Part shown: piece by piece, positions 56,503 through 64,000 of the stretch
Numbering within the stretch: position 1 is the first letter of the stretch
Layout: every line of letters starts with the position of its first letter
Origin: Membranihabitans maritimus
Lineage (GTDB): Bacteria > Bacteroidota > Bacteroidia > Chitinophagales > Saprospiraceae
Length of the DNA: 64,000 nucleotides
Assembly (NCBI RefSeq): GCF_021729145.1
Contig: NZ_JAJSLW010000007.1
Location: 253,409-317,408 of the forward strand
Reading direction: 5' to 3'
The notes under the pieces: model-generated
What the model was told of the DNA's origin: nothing
The model's input: only the letters and a program-made list of their open reading frames with translations
Databases searched by the model: none
Program-made: the position numbers and the translations under genes

Positions 56503-58077
56503 CTATTCTTTTACGTCCCACCATAGGCGAGTACTTACTTTATCCTCACCTGAATCTAATAGTTGTATCGCCTCCTCAACTGCAGGACCGTTTGTATGTT
56601 TTGCAAGATCCGGGAATACGATCCTTCTAATCATTTGATTTCTAGGCATATCGGGATTGTCGGAATGTATCAAAGGGTACATCCGGGGATATCCTGTTCT
56701 TCGCATCTCTGCCCATGCTTCCATATCACTTGGAAAAAGGGCAATCCATTTTTGTGTTCCAATTTGCTCGCGTTGTTCCTCTTCACTCTCAGAAAATTTA
56801 ACGGGTATATCAGTTAAAGGAGGCGTATTCCAACCACTTTCCGGAGCCGGAGTCACGGGAAGGCTGGTTCCATTAATATATTCATCGATGACTGATTGTT
56901 CAGTTATTCCCCAGGATTGCATTGAGGTTTCGATCCCTTTCTCATACAATTCTTTAGGAGTCCCTCCCATATCCCATCCATTTAATGCACCTTCCGCACG
57001 CAAAAAATAAGTTTCCGCAGCATACATTGCCAGAAAGGGATTTTCAAACATATCATTGGGATCAAATCTTGGTCCCAGATCAGAAAGCCAATTATAGCTG
57101 TTATAGGTCATTATTTGTTCCCCGGGTATTAAACCCGCTCTCCCCCCACGGTATTCTTCATCTTCTACTGCTGGAGAAAAATATAAAGGCATCCGCGGAT
57201 CCTTATATCCTTTAAAAAGGCTTTCAAAGTTGGCACTCATTCTAAATTCATTCCAGGCAGATATATAATTCAGATAATTTCTATGAGTTACACCAGCGGC
57301 CATAAAAGCATCATCCCCGGCATTCTCCATTACCCCACCTGCAAGAGCTCCCAATGCTTCCTGCCTGGCTTTAATTGGTTCCACAAATGATATTCTCAGG
57401 GCTAGTCTTAATCGTAAAGAATTAGCGAACTTCAACCATTTCCTATTATCTCCATTAAAAATATAATCACTACCATTGGTAAAAGAAGGTACTTCTATAT
57501 TATCCTTTAATAGGGTAGCAGCCTCTTCTAATTCTGAAAATAAATTATAATATATGTCTTTCTGATTATCGAAAGGAACGCCCTCCCCAATGCTGTAATT
57601 CCCCACTTTAGAATAAGGAATCGGACCAAAATAATCGGTATAGCGATGATACATAAATGCTTTCCATATTCGTGCGATAGCATTCATCGTTGGCTTATCC
57701 TCTGTTTCGTCTATAATCACTGTAAGTGGTGAAATTACATTTACATAAAGTCCATTCCAGGTATTCGCCCACCATTGTTGATTCATTACGTATCGATGAG
57801 AGGAGAACGCTACCTGTGTACACGAATAATATTGACAATACATTCCTGCCGCCAGATTTTGACCTGTTTGGTAGGCCAAAGACATTCCACCATACACAGC
57901 AGTGGGAAAAAAAGCACGGACATCCAGTGGAGTAAGTTCATCCAATCCAGTAAGACTCGTATTCCTTTCTTCAAAATGTTCCGTGCATGAGTGTAAAAGC
58001 ACAACAATCATGAAAAGCAATCCTATAACAGGAATTTGCCTCATTCTATATTTTTTTATTTTTGTTGAATCAATCAT
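56503..58077 (-). CDS. susD: SusD/RagB-family outer-membrane lipoprotein
   Basis: 524 residues of the SusD-like superfamily (SusD_2-like). Lipobox LLHSC; with the ATG at 58077 the lipidated residue is Cys31, with the alternative ATG at 58044 it is Cys20 and the signal looks more typical. TPR-like helices include WWANTWNGLYVNVI, IWKAFMYHRYTDYFGPIPYS, LKFANSLRLRLALRIS and the C-terminal IGTQKWIALFPSDMEAWAEMRRTGYP, which is diagnostic. It caps the SusC barrel and binds the ligand on the surface. Starts 18 bases after the susC stop. Confidence 0.93.
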   Translation of the reverse strand: MIDSTKIKKYRMRQIPVIGLLFMIVVLLHSCTEHFEERNTSLTGLDELTPLDVRAFFPTAVYGGMSLAYQTGQNLAAGMYCQYYSCTQVAFSSHRYVMNQQWWANTWNGLYVNVISPLTVIIDETEDKPTMNAIARIWKAFMYHRYTDYFGPIPYSKVGNYSIGEGVPFDNQKDIYYNLFSELEEAATLLKDNIEVPSFTNGSDYIFNGDNRKWLKFANSLRLRLALRISFVEPIKARQEALGALAGGVMENAGDDAFMAAGVTHRNYLNYISAWNEFRMSANFESLFKGYKDPRMPLYFSPAVEDEEYRGGRAGLIPGEQIMTYNSYNWLSDLGPRFDPNDMFENPFLAMYAAETYFLRAEGALNGWDMGGTPKELYEKGIETSMQSWGITEQSVIDEYINGTSLPVTPAPESGWNTPPLTDIPVKFSESEEEQREQIGTQKWIALFPSDMEAWAEMRRTGYPRMYPLIHSDNPDMPRNQMIRRIVFPDLAKHTNGPAVEEAIQLLDSGEDKVSTRLWWDVKE

Positions 58078-58095
58078 TTATCATTTTCATACTCA

Positions 58096-61000
58096 TTAAA
58101 AGGACAATTGCACATTAATTCCTATACTCCTGGATGTAGGAAGAGCCGCATATTCAATAGCTCCATAATTTCCTATACCAGTAAGAACTTCAGGATCAAA
58201 AGGAGCTTCATTGTATAAGAAAAACAAATTTCTACCCACTAGAGACACCCGTAAACCCGCCAACACATTATCCTTGCTCATAACTTTATTAAAATCATAC
58301 CCAATGGTCACTTCCCTCAGTCTAACATTGGTTCCCTGATATGAGTAAAATTCACCGGAAGCATATCGTTCTCCGATCAACCCAAAATAAGATTGGGGAT
58401 CAATTCTCTGCGTATTCTTCTCCCCATCTACCGTATAGGCATCGAGAACAATTCCATCTTCTCTTCCCCAAAGGGATGCCTTCGAATGACCATCTGCATC
58501 TAACAAAGCTTGCGTTTGACTCGTCACTACCCCTCCCTTCCTGTAATCGATTAGAAAACTTAATTTTATTCCTTTGAATCGTAAAGTATTATTGAATCCC
58601 AGCATATAATCCGGATTGTAATTTCCCAGATATACATCCTTCCCTCCAGTCAGTAGGGGCATTCCTTCTGCGTCCACCAATGGCCTATTTTGTTCATCTC
58701 TCCTCCAACCGGTACCATAAACATCACCATAACTTCCTCCTTCATCCACTGTAACCATGACCACCCTTTCATCTGTTATAATAAATCTCTTCAAATCAGG
58801 AGACAATCTTTTTACAGTATTTATATTTTTTGAAAAATTAAAAGTTGAGCGCCAGGTAAAATTTTCCACACTCACAGGGGTGAGAAACAAAGAGGTTTCT
58901 ATACCGCGATTATTAATCAAGCCTGCATTTATATATTGTGAACTAAAAAGAGAAGATGGAGGCGTAGTAATAGTAATTAACTGATTTTTTGTATCTGTTG
59001 TATAATAGGTAAAATCAAAACCTAATTTTCTATTCACAAACCACCATTCCGCACCAATCTCATAAGATGAAGTAAGTTCTGGTTTATAATCCGGAAGATT
59101 CTTTGTTGTCGGAGTTTGTATACCTCCCCCAGCGACTACAGAATAGTAATCACGAGTACGGTAGGCACCACCTCCGTTTCCCGATTCTGCATACGAGAGT
59201 CTGATTTTACCATAATTAACCCAAGAGGGCAGATTCACCATTTCCGAGACCAACCAAGAGATCCCAATGGAAGGATAAAAATAAGACCAATTGTCTTTGG
59301 GTAAAGCGGAAGACCAATCATTTCTGGCCGTAAGATCTAAATAAAGATAATCTCTATATGAAAGAGTGGCAAGTCCGTATAAGGATTGAACTTGCGGTGA
59401 CTTTGAAGCTGATTGGGATGAAATCGGATTTTTTGCATTCGACAAAAAGAAATAGTTTACTTTATACAAGCCATTTGCATCAGTTGTTGAGGAATTTGCA
59501 TTGCCCTGACGCATTGAAGCACCGGCTCGCAAGTCCAATCTCAATTCATCTGATATTCTTCGATCTAACATTGTGAGTAAAGCATCTATATTCGTTGATT
59601 CTCTAAAATAATCACCTACACTTAGGTTAGAACCCAGTCCAAAAGCCTGGTAGGTATCGTTATAGAAACGATCATCAATTTTTTCAAATGTGCGATCAAT
59701 ATTTGCTCTTACCATTAAATCCAACCAATCTGTAAATTGGTAACGGGCTTGAATCAACCCCAGCACCCTATCCTTTTTTTCAAAAAATAGTACCCGATTT
59801 AAACCCCAATAAGGATTCTCTAAAATTGCCGAATTTGGCTTCCAATAGTTCTGTCGTTCTACTCCAGATTCATCAAAATAATTAAACTCTTTCATTTTAT
59901 CAAGAGGAATTGAAAGTGGAGCACGATAAATAGAGGCAAGAGCATACCCTCTTTCACCGGTATGAGGCATATTATCAATCTCTTGTGATATGTACGTCAA
60001 TTTGGTAGTTAAAGAAAGTTTGTCATTTATTTCATTATCAATTTTAAGATCAAGATTATGCCGGACCATATCATTATTTGGCATAATTCCACCAGCTGTC
60101 ACATTCCCATAGGAAAAAAAGGTTCTCATTTTGTCATTGCCTCCGGTAACAGAAAAACTATTATTGTAAGTAATTCCAGTTCTGAAAAAATTGGCCATAT
60201 TATCGGTGTGGTTACTATAAGGTACTTTATCTCCATTCCACAAGACCACTTCTCTTCCATCAGCTTTCGCACCATAACTATGTTCAGAATTAGGGGAATA
60301 TACACCGCCATCCCCCTGCCCGTATTGCGATTGGAATTCCGGGAGATAAAAAGCCCTGTCAAAAATAACACTTCCGTTATACTCAAGTTGAATTTTACCC
60401 GCTTTTCCGCTCTTTGTATTGATGACAATAACTCCGTTTTGTCCGGCACTTCCATACAGAGCAGCAGCTGAGGCTCCTTTGAGTACGGTCATACTTTCAA
60501 TATTGTCCGGGTTGAGCATTGAAATTCCCCCTCCTCCATCTCGACCTCCGAAATCACCCCCTCCCGAGGATCGCCGACCCGTATTCAATGGAACGCCATC
60601 TATAATGTATAATGGCTCATTTTCACCAGTGATAGATCTGTTACCTCTCAGTATTACTTTGGAAGAGCCACCTGGTCCGGTAGCACTTCGCGAAATCACG
60701 GCCCCGGCAATTTTTCCTTGTAGAGAATTTACTACATTGATTTCCTTTGCCACTGAAAAATCATTGTTATCAACCTTCTGAGCCGCATAGGTCAAAGATT
60801 TTTCATCCCGCTTAATTCCGAGCGCGGTCACCACAATTTCATCAAGCTTCTGGGCATTGGAAGATAATCTAATATCAATGGATGACCTTCCGGAAACCTT
60901 TACTTCTTCCGATCGATATCCTATACTCGTAATAGTCAAAACAGCATTTTGACCTACATCTTCCAAAAGGAAACTCCCATCAAAGTCAGTAGCTGTCCCC

Positions 61001-61566
61001 TTTTTCGTTCCTTTTACGATTACATTGGCCCCAACCAAAGGACCACCGTATTCATTTACTATAGTTCCAGATATATTTAACACTAAACGCTTATTGAAGA
61101 TTTTACGTAATTCTTTTGTTTTCAACAAGCCTACTTCCTTATTATTTGCCCGAATTTTACTCTTTTTACTTTCTACCTCGATCATTCCTTCCATGTGGCG
61201 AATCATCTCTTCCATGGAATTAACATCGTCTTCATTGTTTTGGTATATGATGACATACCGCTTCTGAATAATACGGTATTTCAAATTGGTGTCCTCCAAC
61301 ACAAAAGCCACTGCATCATCGACATTCGGAATTTCCGTATAACTTTTTTCTACCGTAAGGCCTTCAACCAGTGCCCGGTCAAAAGTAAAAAACACGTTGA
61401 ACCTAGCACTAATATCCCGGATTGCTTCCATAAAAGAAATATCATCACTCTCTTCTGTATTTACATTCTCTCCCTGGACTTGGGGCATCTGTAAACAGAA
61501 CAGAAATGATATTAATAAAGAAATCATTACCTTTATTTGAGTAAAATAAGTTAATTTCACCTTCAA
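58096..61566 (-). CDS. susC: SusC/RagA-family TonB-linked outer-membrane protein with STN domain
   Basis: 1156 residues. An N-terminal STN domain (about 45-112, FMEAIRDISARFNVFFTF to KRYVIIYQ) is the part that contacts the FecR anti-sigma; then a CarboxypepD-reg-like domain (VLNISGTIVNEYGGPLVGAN), the plug with NSLQGKIAGAVISRSATGPGG and VILRGNRSI, and a large barrel. It imports a ligand bound by SusD and signals its presence. The first residue is uncertain: TTG at 61566, GTG at 61560 and ATG at 61527 are all possible. Encoded 92 bases after fecR and just before susD. Confidence 0.93.
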   Translation of the reverse strand: MKVKLTYFTQIKVMISLLISFLFCLQMPQVQGENVNTEESDDISFMEAIRDISARFNVFFTFDRALVEGLTVEKSYTEIPNVDDAVAFVLEDTNLKYRIIQKRYVIIYQNNEDDVNSMEEMIRHMEGMIEVESKKSKIRANNKEVGLLKTKELRKIFNKRLVLNISGTIVNEYGGPLVGANVIVKGTKKGTATDFDGSFLLEDVGQNAVLTITSIGYRSEEVKVSGRSSIDIRLSSNAQKLDEIVVTALGIKRDEKSLTYAAQKVDNNDFSVAKEINVVNSLQGKIAGAVISRSATGPGGSSKVILRGNRSITGENEPLYIIDGVPLNTGRRSSGGGDFGGRDGGGGISMLNPDNIESMTVLKGASAAALYGSAGQNGVIVINTKSGKAGKIQLEYNGSVIFDRAFYLPEFQSQYGQGDGGVYSPNSEHSYGAKADGREVVLWNGDKVPYSNHTDNMANFFRTGITYNNSFSVTGGNDKMRTFFSYGNVTAGGIMPNNDMVRHNLDLKIDNEINDKLSLTTKLTYISQEIDNMPHTGERGYALASIYRAPLSIPLDKMKEFNYFDESGVERQNYWKPNSAILENPYWGLNRVLFFEKKDRVLGLIQARYQFTDWLDLMVRANIDRTFEKIDDRFYNDTYQAFGLGSNLSVGDYFRESTNIDALLTMLDRRISDELRLDLRAGASMRQGNANSSTTDANGLYKVNYFFLSNAKNPISSQSASKSPQVQSLYGLATLSYRDYLYLDLTARNDWSSALPKDNWSYFYPSIGISWLVSEMVNLPSWVNYGKIRLSYAESGNGGGAYRTRDYYSVVAGGGIQTPTTKNLPDYKPELTSSYEIGAEWWFVNRKLGFDFTYYTTDTKNQLITITTPPSSLFSSQYINAGLINNRGIETSLFLTPVSVENFTWRSTFNFSKNINTVKRLSPDLKRFIITDERVVMVTVDEGGSYGDVYGTGWRRDEQNRPLVDAEGMPLLTGGKDVYLGNYNPDYMLGFNNTLRFKGIKLSFLIDYRKGGVVTSQTQALLDADGHSKASLWGREDGIVLDAYTVDGEKNTQRIDPQSYFGLIGERYASGEFYSYQGTNVRLREVTIGYDFNKVMSKDNVLAGLRVSLVGRNLFFLYNEAPFDPEVLTGIGNYGAIEYAALPTSRSIGINVQLSF

Positions 61567-61658
61567 ATCTATTAAATAGGTTTTCTAATGCTGGGTAAGC
61601 TTTTCTTCGAAAAGGATAAAGCCGCCAAACTTTGACTCCCTTTCACCAAAAGGTAAGC

Positions 61659-62645
61659 TTACTCACTTTTAATTCTTAATTCATTTTTTTCATTTTCTTC
61701 GAATTTTACTCCCAGCGATAATTCAACGGCTTCCAACGCTACTTCCCAATCTTCGAATGGAATACCGGCAAACATCTTACGGGATAATAATTTTTTGTCG
61801 TCTATAATAAATTTCTTTCCGTATAAATCCTCCATTTTTTTAAACATCTCATCTACCTTGACTTCCTCAAATCGTAATACCCCATTAACCCAGTCAATAG
61901 ATTCGTCAATTTCCTCAACCTTTTCTTTAACCAATGTATTCGATTTCTTTGAATAATCCACCCGATCCCCGGGGACCATACTCAAGATATTCTCTTCCTG
62001 ACGGTCAAGGTTGAGCTCGATCTTTCCCGATTGTAAGAATACATCCGTTACATCACGTCTGCTATTTACATTGAATGAAGTCCCCAGGACTTTGATCTTT
62101 AATTCATTTGTCTTTACTTCAAAAGCAATATCTTCCTCCAAATGCACCACATCAAAAAAAGCTTCACCCTTTAACTCCACATTCCTAATTTCCTCACGCT
62201 CCCAGCTACCATTCCAACTCAAGGTAGAATTGGCATTTAGAATAACTGTGCTACCATCTTCAAGAACAATATTTTGAGTTTCACCAAAGCCCGTCCGATA
62301 TTCTACGATATCCGTACCGGTGAATTGGGACAAACCATAGCCAATAGATATCAAAATCACTAAAGATGCTGCCGCATAATACCATATTTTTGGCATTAGG
62401 CTTTTCTTACTTTGTACTTCCCGGTCATCATCTTTACCTTCTACCTTTGATACAAACTTTTCCCAATTTATCCCCCTTTCCTCAACGGTCAGATCTTCTA
62501 GTTCCCAATATTTCTCCATATACTTTCTCAATTGTCCTGTATTTTCCGATTGCTGCACCCATTCCATTAGTTCCTTATACTCTGCCTCAGAAATACGATT
62601 CTCGAGAAACTTTTTGTATAATTCCAAATATTGTATTCTACCCAC
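61659..62645 (-). CDS. FecR-family anti-sigma factor
   Basis: 328 residues. A cytoplasmic N-domain of about 85 residues (YLELYKKFLENRISEAEYKE) binds the sigma factor; one membrane helix follows (about 88-108, IWYYAAASLVILISIGYGL), then the FecR domain (ILNANSTLSWNGSW, VELKGEAFFDV, LKIKVLGTSFNVNSR) and a C-terminal STN-like DUF4974 domain. It holds the ECF sigma inactive until SusC signals. The start is GTG: an in-frame stop lies two codons upstream. Divergent from the sigma gene with a 117-base gap. Confidence 0.92.
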   Translation of the reverse strand: MGRIQYLELYKKFLENRISEAEYKELMEWVQQSENTGQLRKYMEKYWELEDLTVEERGINWEKFVSKVEGKDDDREVQSKKSLMPKIWYYAAASLVILISIGYGLSQFTGTDIVEYRTGFGETQNIVLEDGSTVILNANSTLSWNGSWEREEIRNVELKGEAFFDVVHLEEDIAFEVKTNELKIKVLGTSFNVNSRRDVTDVFLQSGKIELNLDRQEENILSMVPGDRVDYSKKSNTLVKEKVEEIDESIDWVNGVLRFEEVKVDEMFKKMEDLYGKKFIIDDKKLLSRKMFAGIPFEDWEVALEAVELSLGVKFEENEKNELRIKSE

Positions 62646-62762
62646 TTTTTTTTAATTGTATCCCTAAATTATATAACCAAGTCGAAAAAACATCTAAACA
62701 GGACTAGTTGTTTTTTCATTATTTTTTATTTAAATTACACAACTGATTATATCTATGTGAAG

Positions 62763-63338
62763 ATGGAGAAGAATAATAGTATTAAATCTCTTAAAAATAA
62801 TGCTTCAATTGAAGAACTTTTTAAAGCCTACCACACACAGGTCTTTGGTTTTGCTTTTAAAAACCTAAAATCAAAAAGTGCAGCGAACGATATTGTCCAG
62901 GAAGTTTTTCTTGCCCTTTGTCAAAAGGACCTTTCGAAAATAAATAATATTCGTTCCTTTATCTTCCAAATCACTCACCACAAAGTGATCGATCTCCTAC
63001 GAAAGAGGGCAAAAGATCAAAATTTAAGAAAAGAAATGTGGGATGTAATCTCTCAAAAACAAGTTTCCACCTTTGACCAAATTCTCAAAAAAGAATACGA
63101 TAATACCCTGGAAAAAGCCATCAATCAACTCACACCTCAACAAAAAATTATTTTTGAAATGAGCCGTGAGGAAGGATTATCACATAGAAAAATTGCCCAA
63201 AAATTGGAACTTTCACCCAATACTGTCAAAAACCACATGGTTGCAGCTTTGAAGACCTTAAAGAAGTATGTTCAATTGGACTCGGATATCGTACTTACTA
63301 TTGTCCTTGCCATGACTTGGCTTTCAGGTATCATCTGA
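62763..63338 (+). CDS. ECF-family RNA polymerase sigma factor (FecI-like)
   Basis: 191 residues. Region 2 is seen in LFKAYHTQVFGFAFKNLK and DIVQEVFLALCQKDL, region 4 in LTPQQKIIFEMSREEGLSHR and LELSPNTVKNHM. A hydrophobic tail of 17 residues (DIVLTIVLAMTWLSGII) ends the protein, as often in Bacteroidota sigma factors of this class. The ATG at 62763 is chosen because the upstream part of the longer frame has no sigma-like sequence. It should direct transcription of fecR-susC-susD when FecR is released. Confidence 0.93.
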   Translation: MEKNNSIKSLKNNASIEELFKAYHTQVFGFAFKNLKSKSAANDIVQEVFLALCQKDLSKINNIRSFIFQITHHKVIDLLRKRAKDQNLRKEMWDVISQKQVSTFDQILKKEYDNTLEKAINQLTPQQKIIFEMSREEGLSHRKIAQKLELSPNTVKNHMVAALKTLKKYVQLDSDIVLTIVLAMTWLSGII

Positions 63339-64000
63339 AATTACCTTATCTGTACTTTTCCTAGAATCTTTACTACATGCTTTTGTTTCATTTTAATACA
63401 GGTAGGTATTAGTCCTAATAATACTTGAATAACGTTTAAAGAACATCGATAGATGTTTTGCAAATAATTGATATACAATGTATTATTTAATAATTGTTCA
63501 TTTTTTTTGAGTACCACCCGATGATGAATTTCGGGACAGGCGGCGAAAACAAGCCAAAAGCCCCAACCACGGATCTAGACGGGCAAGCTGGGCCCAGCCC
63601 TGGCTGGGATCTCAATCCTATTAAACTAAGGTTTCCTCGATTTTAAATATACCTCTTTTGGGGCTTTTTTCGATCTTGTTACTTTCAGATTTGTACAAGG
63701 GTACAAGGCGTAATCAATTTTTATTTCGTAACATATTTTTGTCGCTTTGTCTTGAAACAAAGAGACGAAAATTCAAGAAAAATTAATCGCTTTCGCACAA
63801 AGCTGGGCTCATCCCACCCTCGAGGCGGAGCTCTCTCCCGATATGTATCGCATTAGGAAGAATTAAGATTTAACAAATATATTTTTTCACAATGTGAAGT
63901 TCGCTTTTTGTCTTTAGAGTAGGAGGCAAAATAGCGTATAAATTGGTGGACAAAATCAGTATTTTGGATTTGTGCTAGGGTTGTTCCATGTTTAGCGAAG
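63339..64000. other. Gene-free region at the right edge
   Basis: No gene is supported in 660 bases. It holds the structured element at 63513-63670 and, around 63750-63850, a GC-richer stretch that ends in CGAGGCGGAGCTCTCTCCCG and reads as short broken frames. A gene may begin beyond 64000. Confidence 0.5.
63513..63670 (+). ncRNA. Structured element with nested hairpins ending in a T-run
   Basis: AAAAGCCCCAA (63556-63566) pairs perfectly with TTGGGGCTTTT (63658-63668), which runs into T's like a terminator. The 91-base loop contains the 12-base palindrome GCTGGGCCCAGC and an overlapping CCCAGC/GCTGGG hairpin with a 4-base loop. A further stem CCCGA/TCGGG precedes it. This is consistent with a small structured RNA ending in its own terminator, but no known family is recognised. 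Confidence 0.3.

Noticed and set aside
61594..61660. Two GGTAAGCTT direct repeats between fecR and susC, and a CTTTTC/GAAAAG hairpin
   Set aside because: One copy overlaps the fecR stop codon, the hairpin has no T-run, and the repeat is short; no clear function.
1..64000. CRISPR arrays, tRNA or rRNA genes, phage or insertion-sequence genes
   Set aside because: No regularly spaced identical repeats, no tRNA-like folds with a T-arm motif, and no transposase, integrase or phage structural motifs were found on either strand.

Overview
The window looks like chromosomal DNA of a free-living (probably aquatic) member of the Bacteroidota. Support: a succinylornithine-type arginine pathway, gliding protein GldC, TonB-linked SusC/SusD proteins with an ECF sigma factor and FecR anti-sigma, a type IX secretion C-terminal domain, many lipoproteins, AT-rich spacers and several promoters that fit the Bacteroidota pattern TAnnTTTG. 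The exact order (Saprospiria or Cytophagia would fit) cannot be settled from the sequence. No rRNA, tRNA, CRISPR array, phage or intact insertion sequence was seen.

Layout. 1-4777 (+): end of an arginine biosynthesis operon, argD(partial)-argF'-argB-argE-argH, nearly all genes overlapping. 4778-5487: spacer with a broken LuxR-type regulator. 5488-7147 (-): gldC, a TraB/GumN-like gene and an Lrp/AsnC regulator. 7421-10981 (-): cytochrome c biogenesis genes ccmB, ccmC, ccmD followed by an overlapping glutamate dehydrogenase. 11146-15607 (+): a beta-helix lipoprotein and a TonB-dependent receptor, each followed by a hairpin terminator. 16079-20879 (-): a serpin lipoprotein, a ROK regulator, an MscS channel and a LuxE-like ligase. 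21001-22809 (+): typA/bipA. 22810-23507: gene-free but rich in hairpins. 23508-28071 (-): flavin monooxygenase, S9 peptidase, short asparaginase, RNase H-like protein. 28571-31090 (+): GH20 hexosaminidase lipoprotein.

31453-62645 is a long, almost entirely minus-strand accessory region. In transcription order from the right: fecR, susC (with STN signalling domain), susD, a second TonB receptor, a type IX secreted beta-helix protein, a dehydrogenase-cytochrome c lipoprotein, an exported protein of an uncharacterised family (copy 2), M19 dipeptidase, exported RidA, BASS transporter 2, NTF2-like protein, BASS transporter 1, M81 (MlrC-type) peptidase, the uncharacterised family again (copy 1), a CBM9-like protein, an RraA-like protein, an SMP-30-like protein, then Gfo/Idh/MocA, a DapA-like aldolase and an RbsD/FucU-like lipoprotein. 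A malic enzyme gene sits inside on the plus strand. The ECF sigma factor (62763-63338, +) is divergent from fecR.

Inferred working model: the sigma/FecR/STN-SusC system senses a ligand and controls its uptake through SusCD and the second TonB receptor. Exported enzymes (many with twin-arginine or lipoprotein signals) process it in the envelope, the two BASS carriers take products across the inner membrane, and M81, RraA-like and aldolase enzymes finish the job. The substrate cannot be named from sequence. The duplicated pair (uncharacterised exported family plus BASS carrier) is the best candidate here for an undescribed system.
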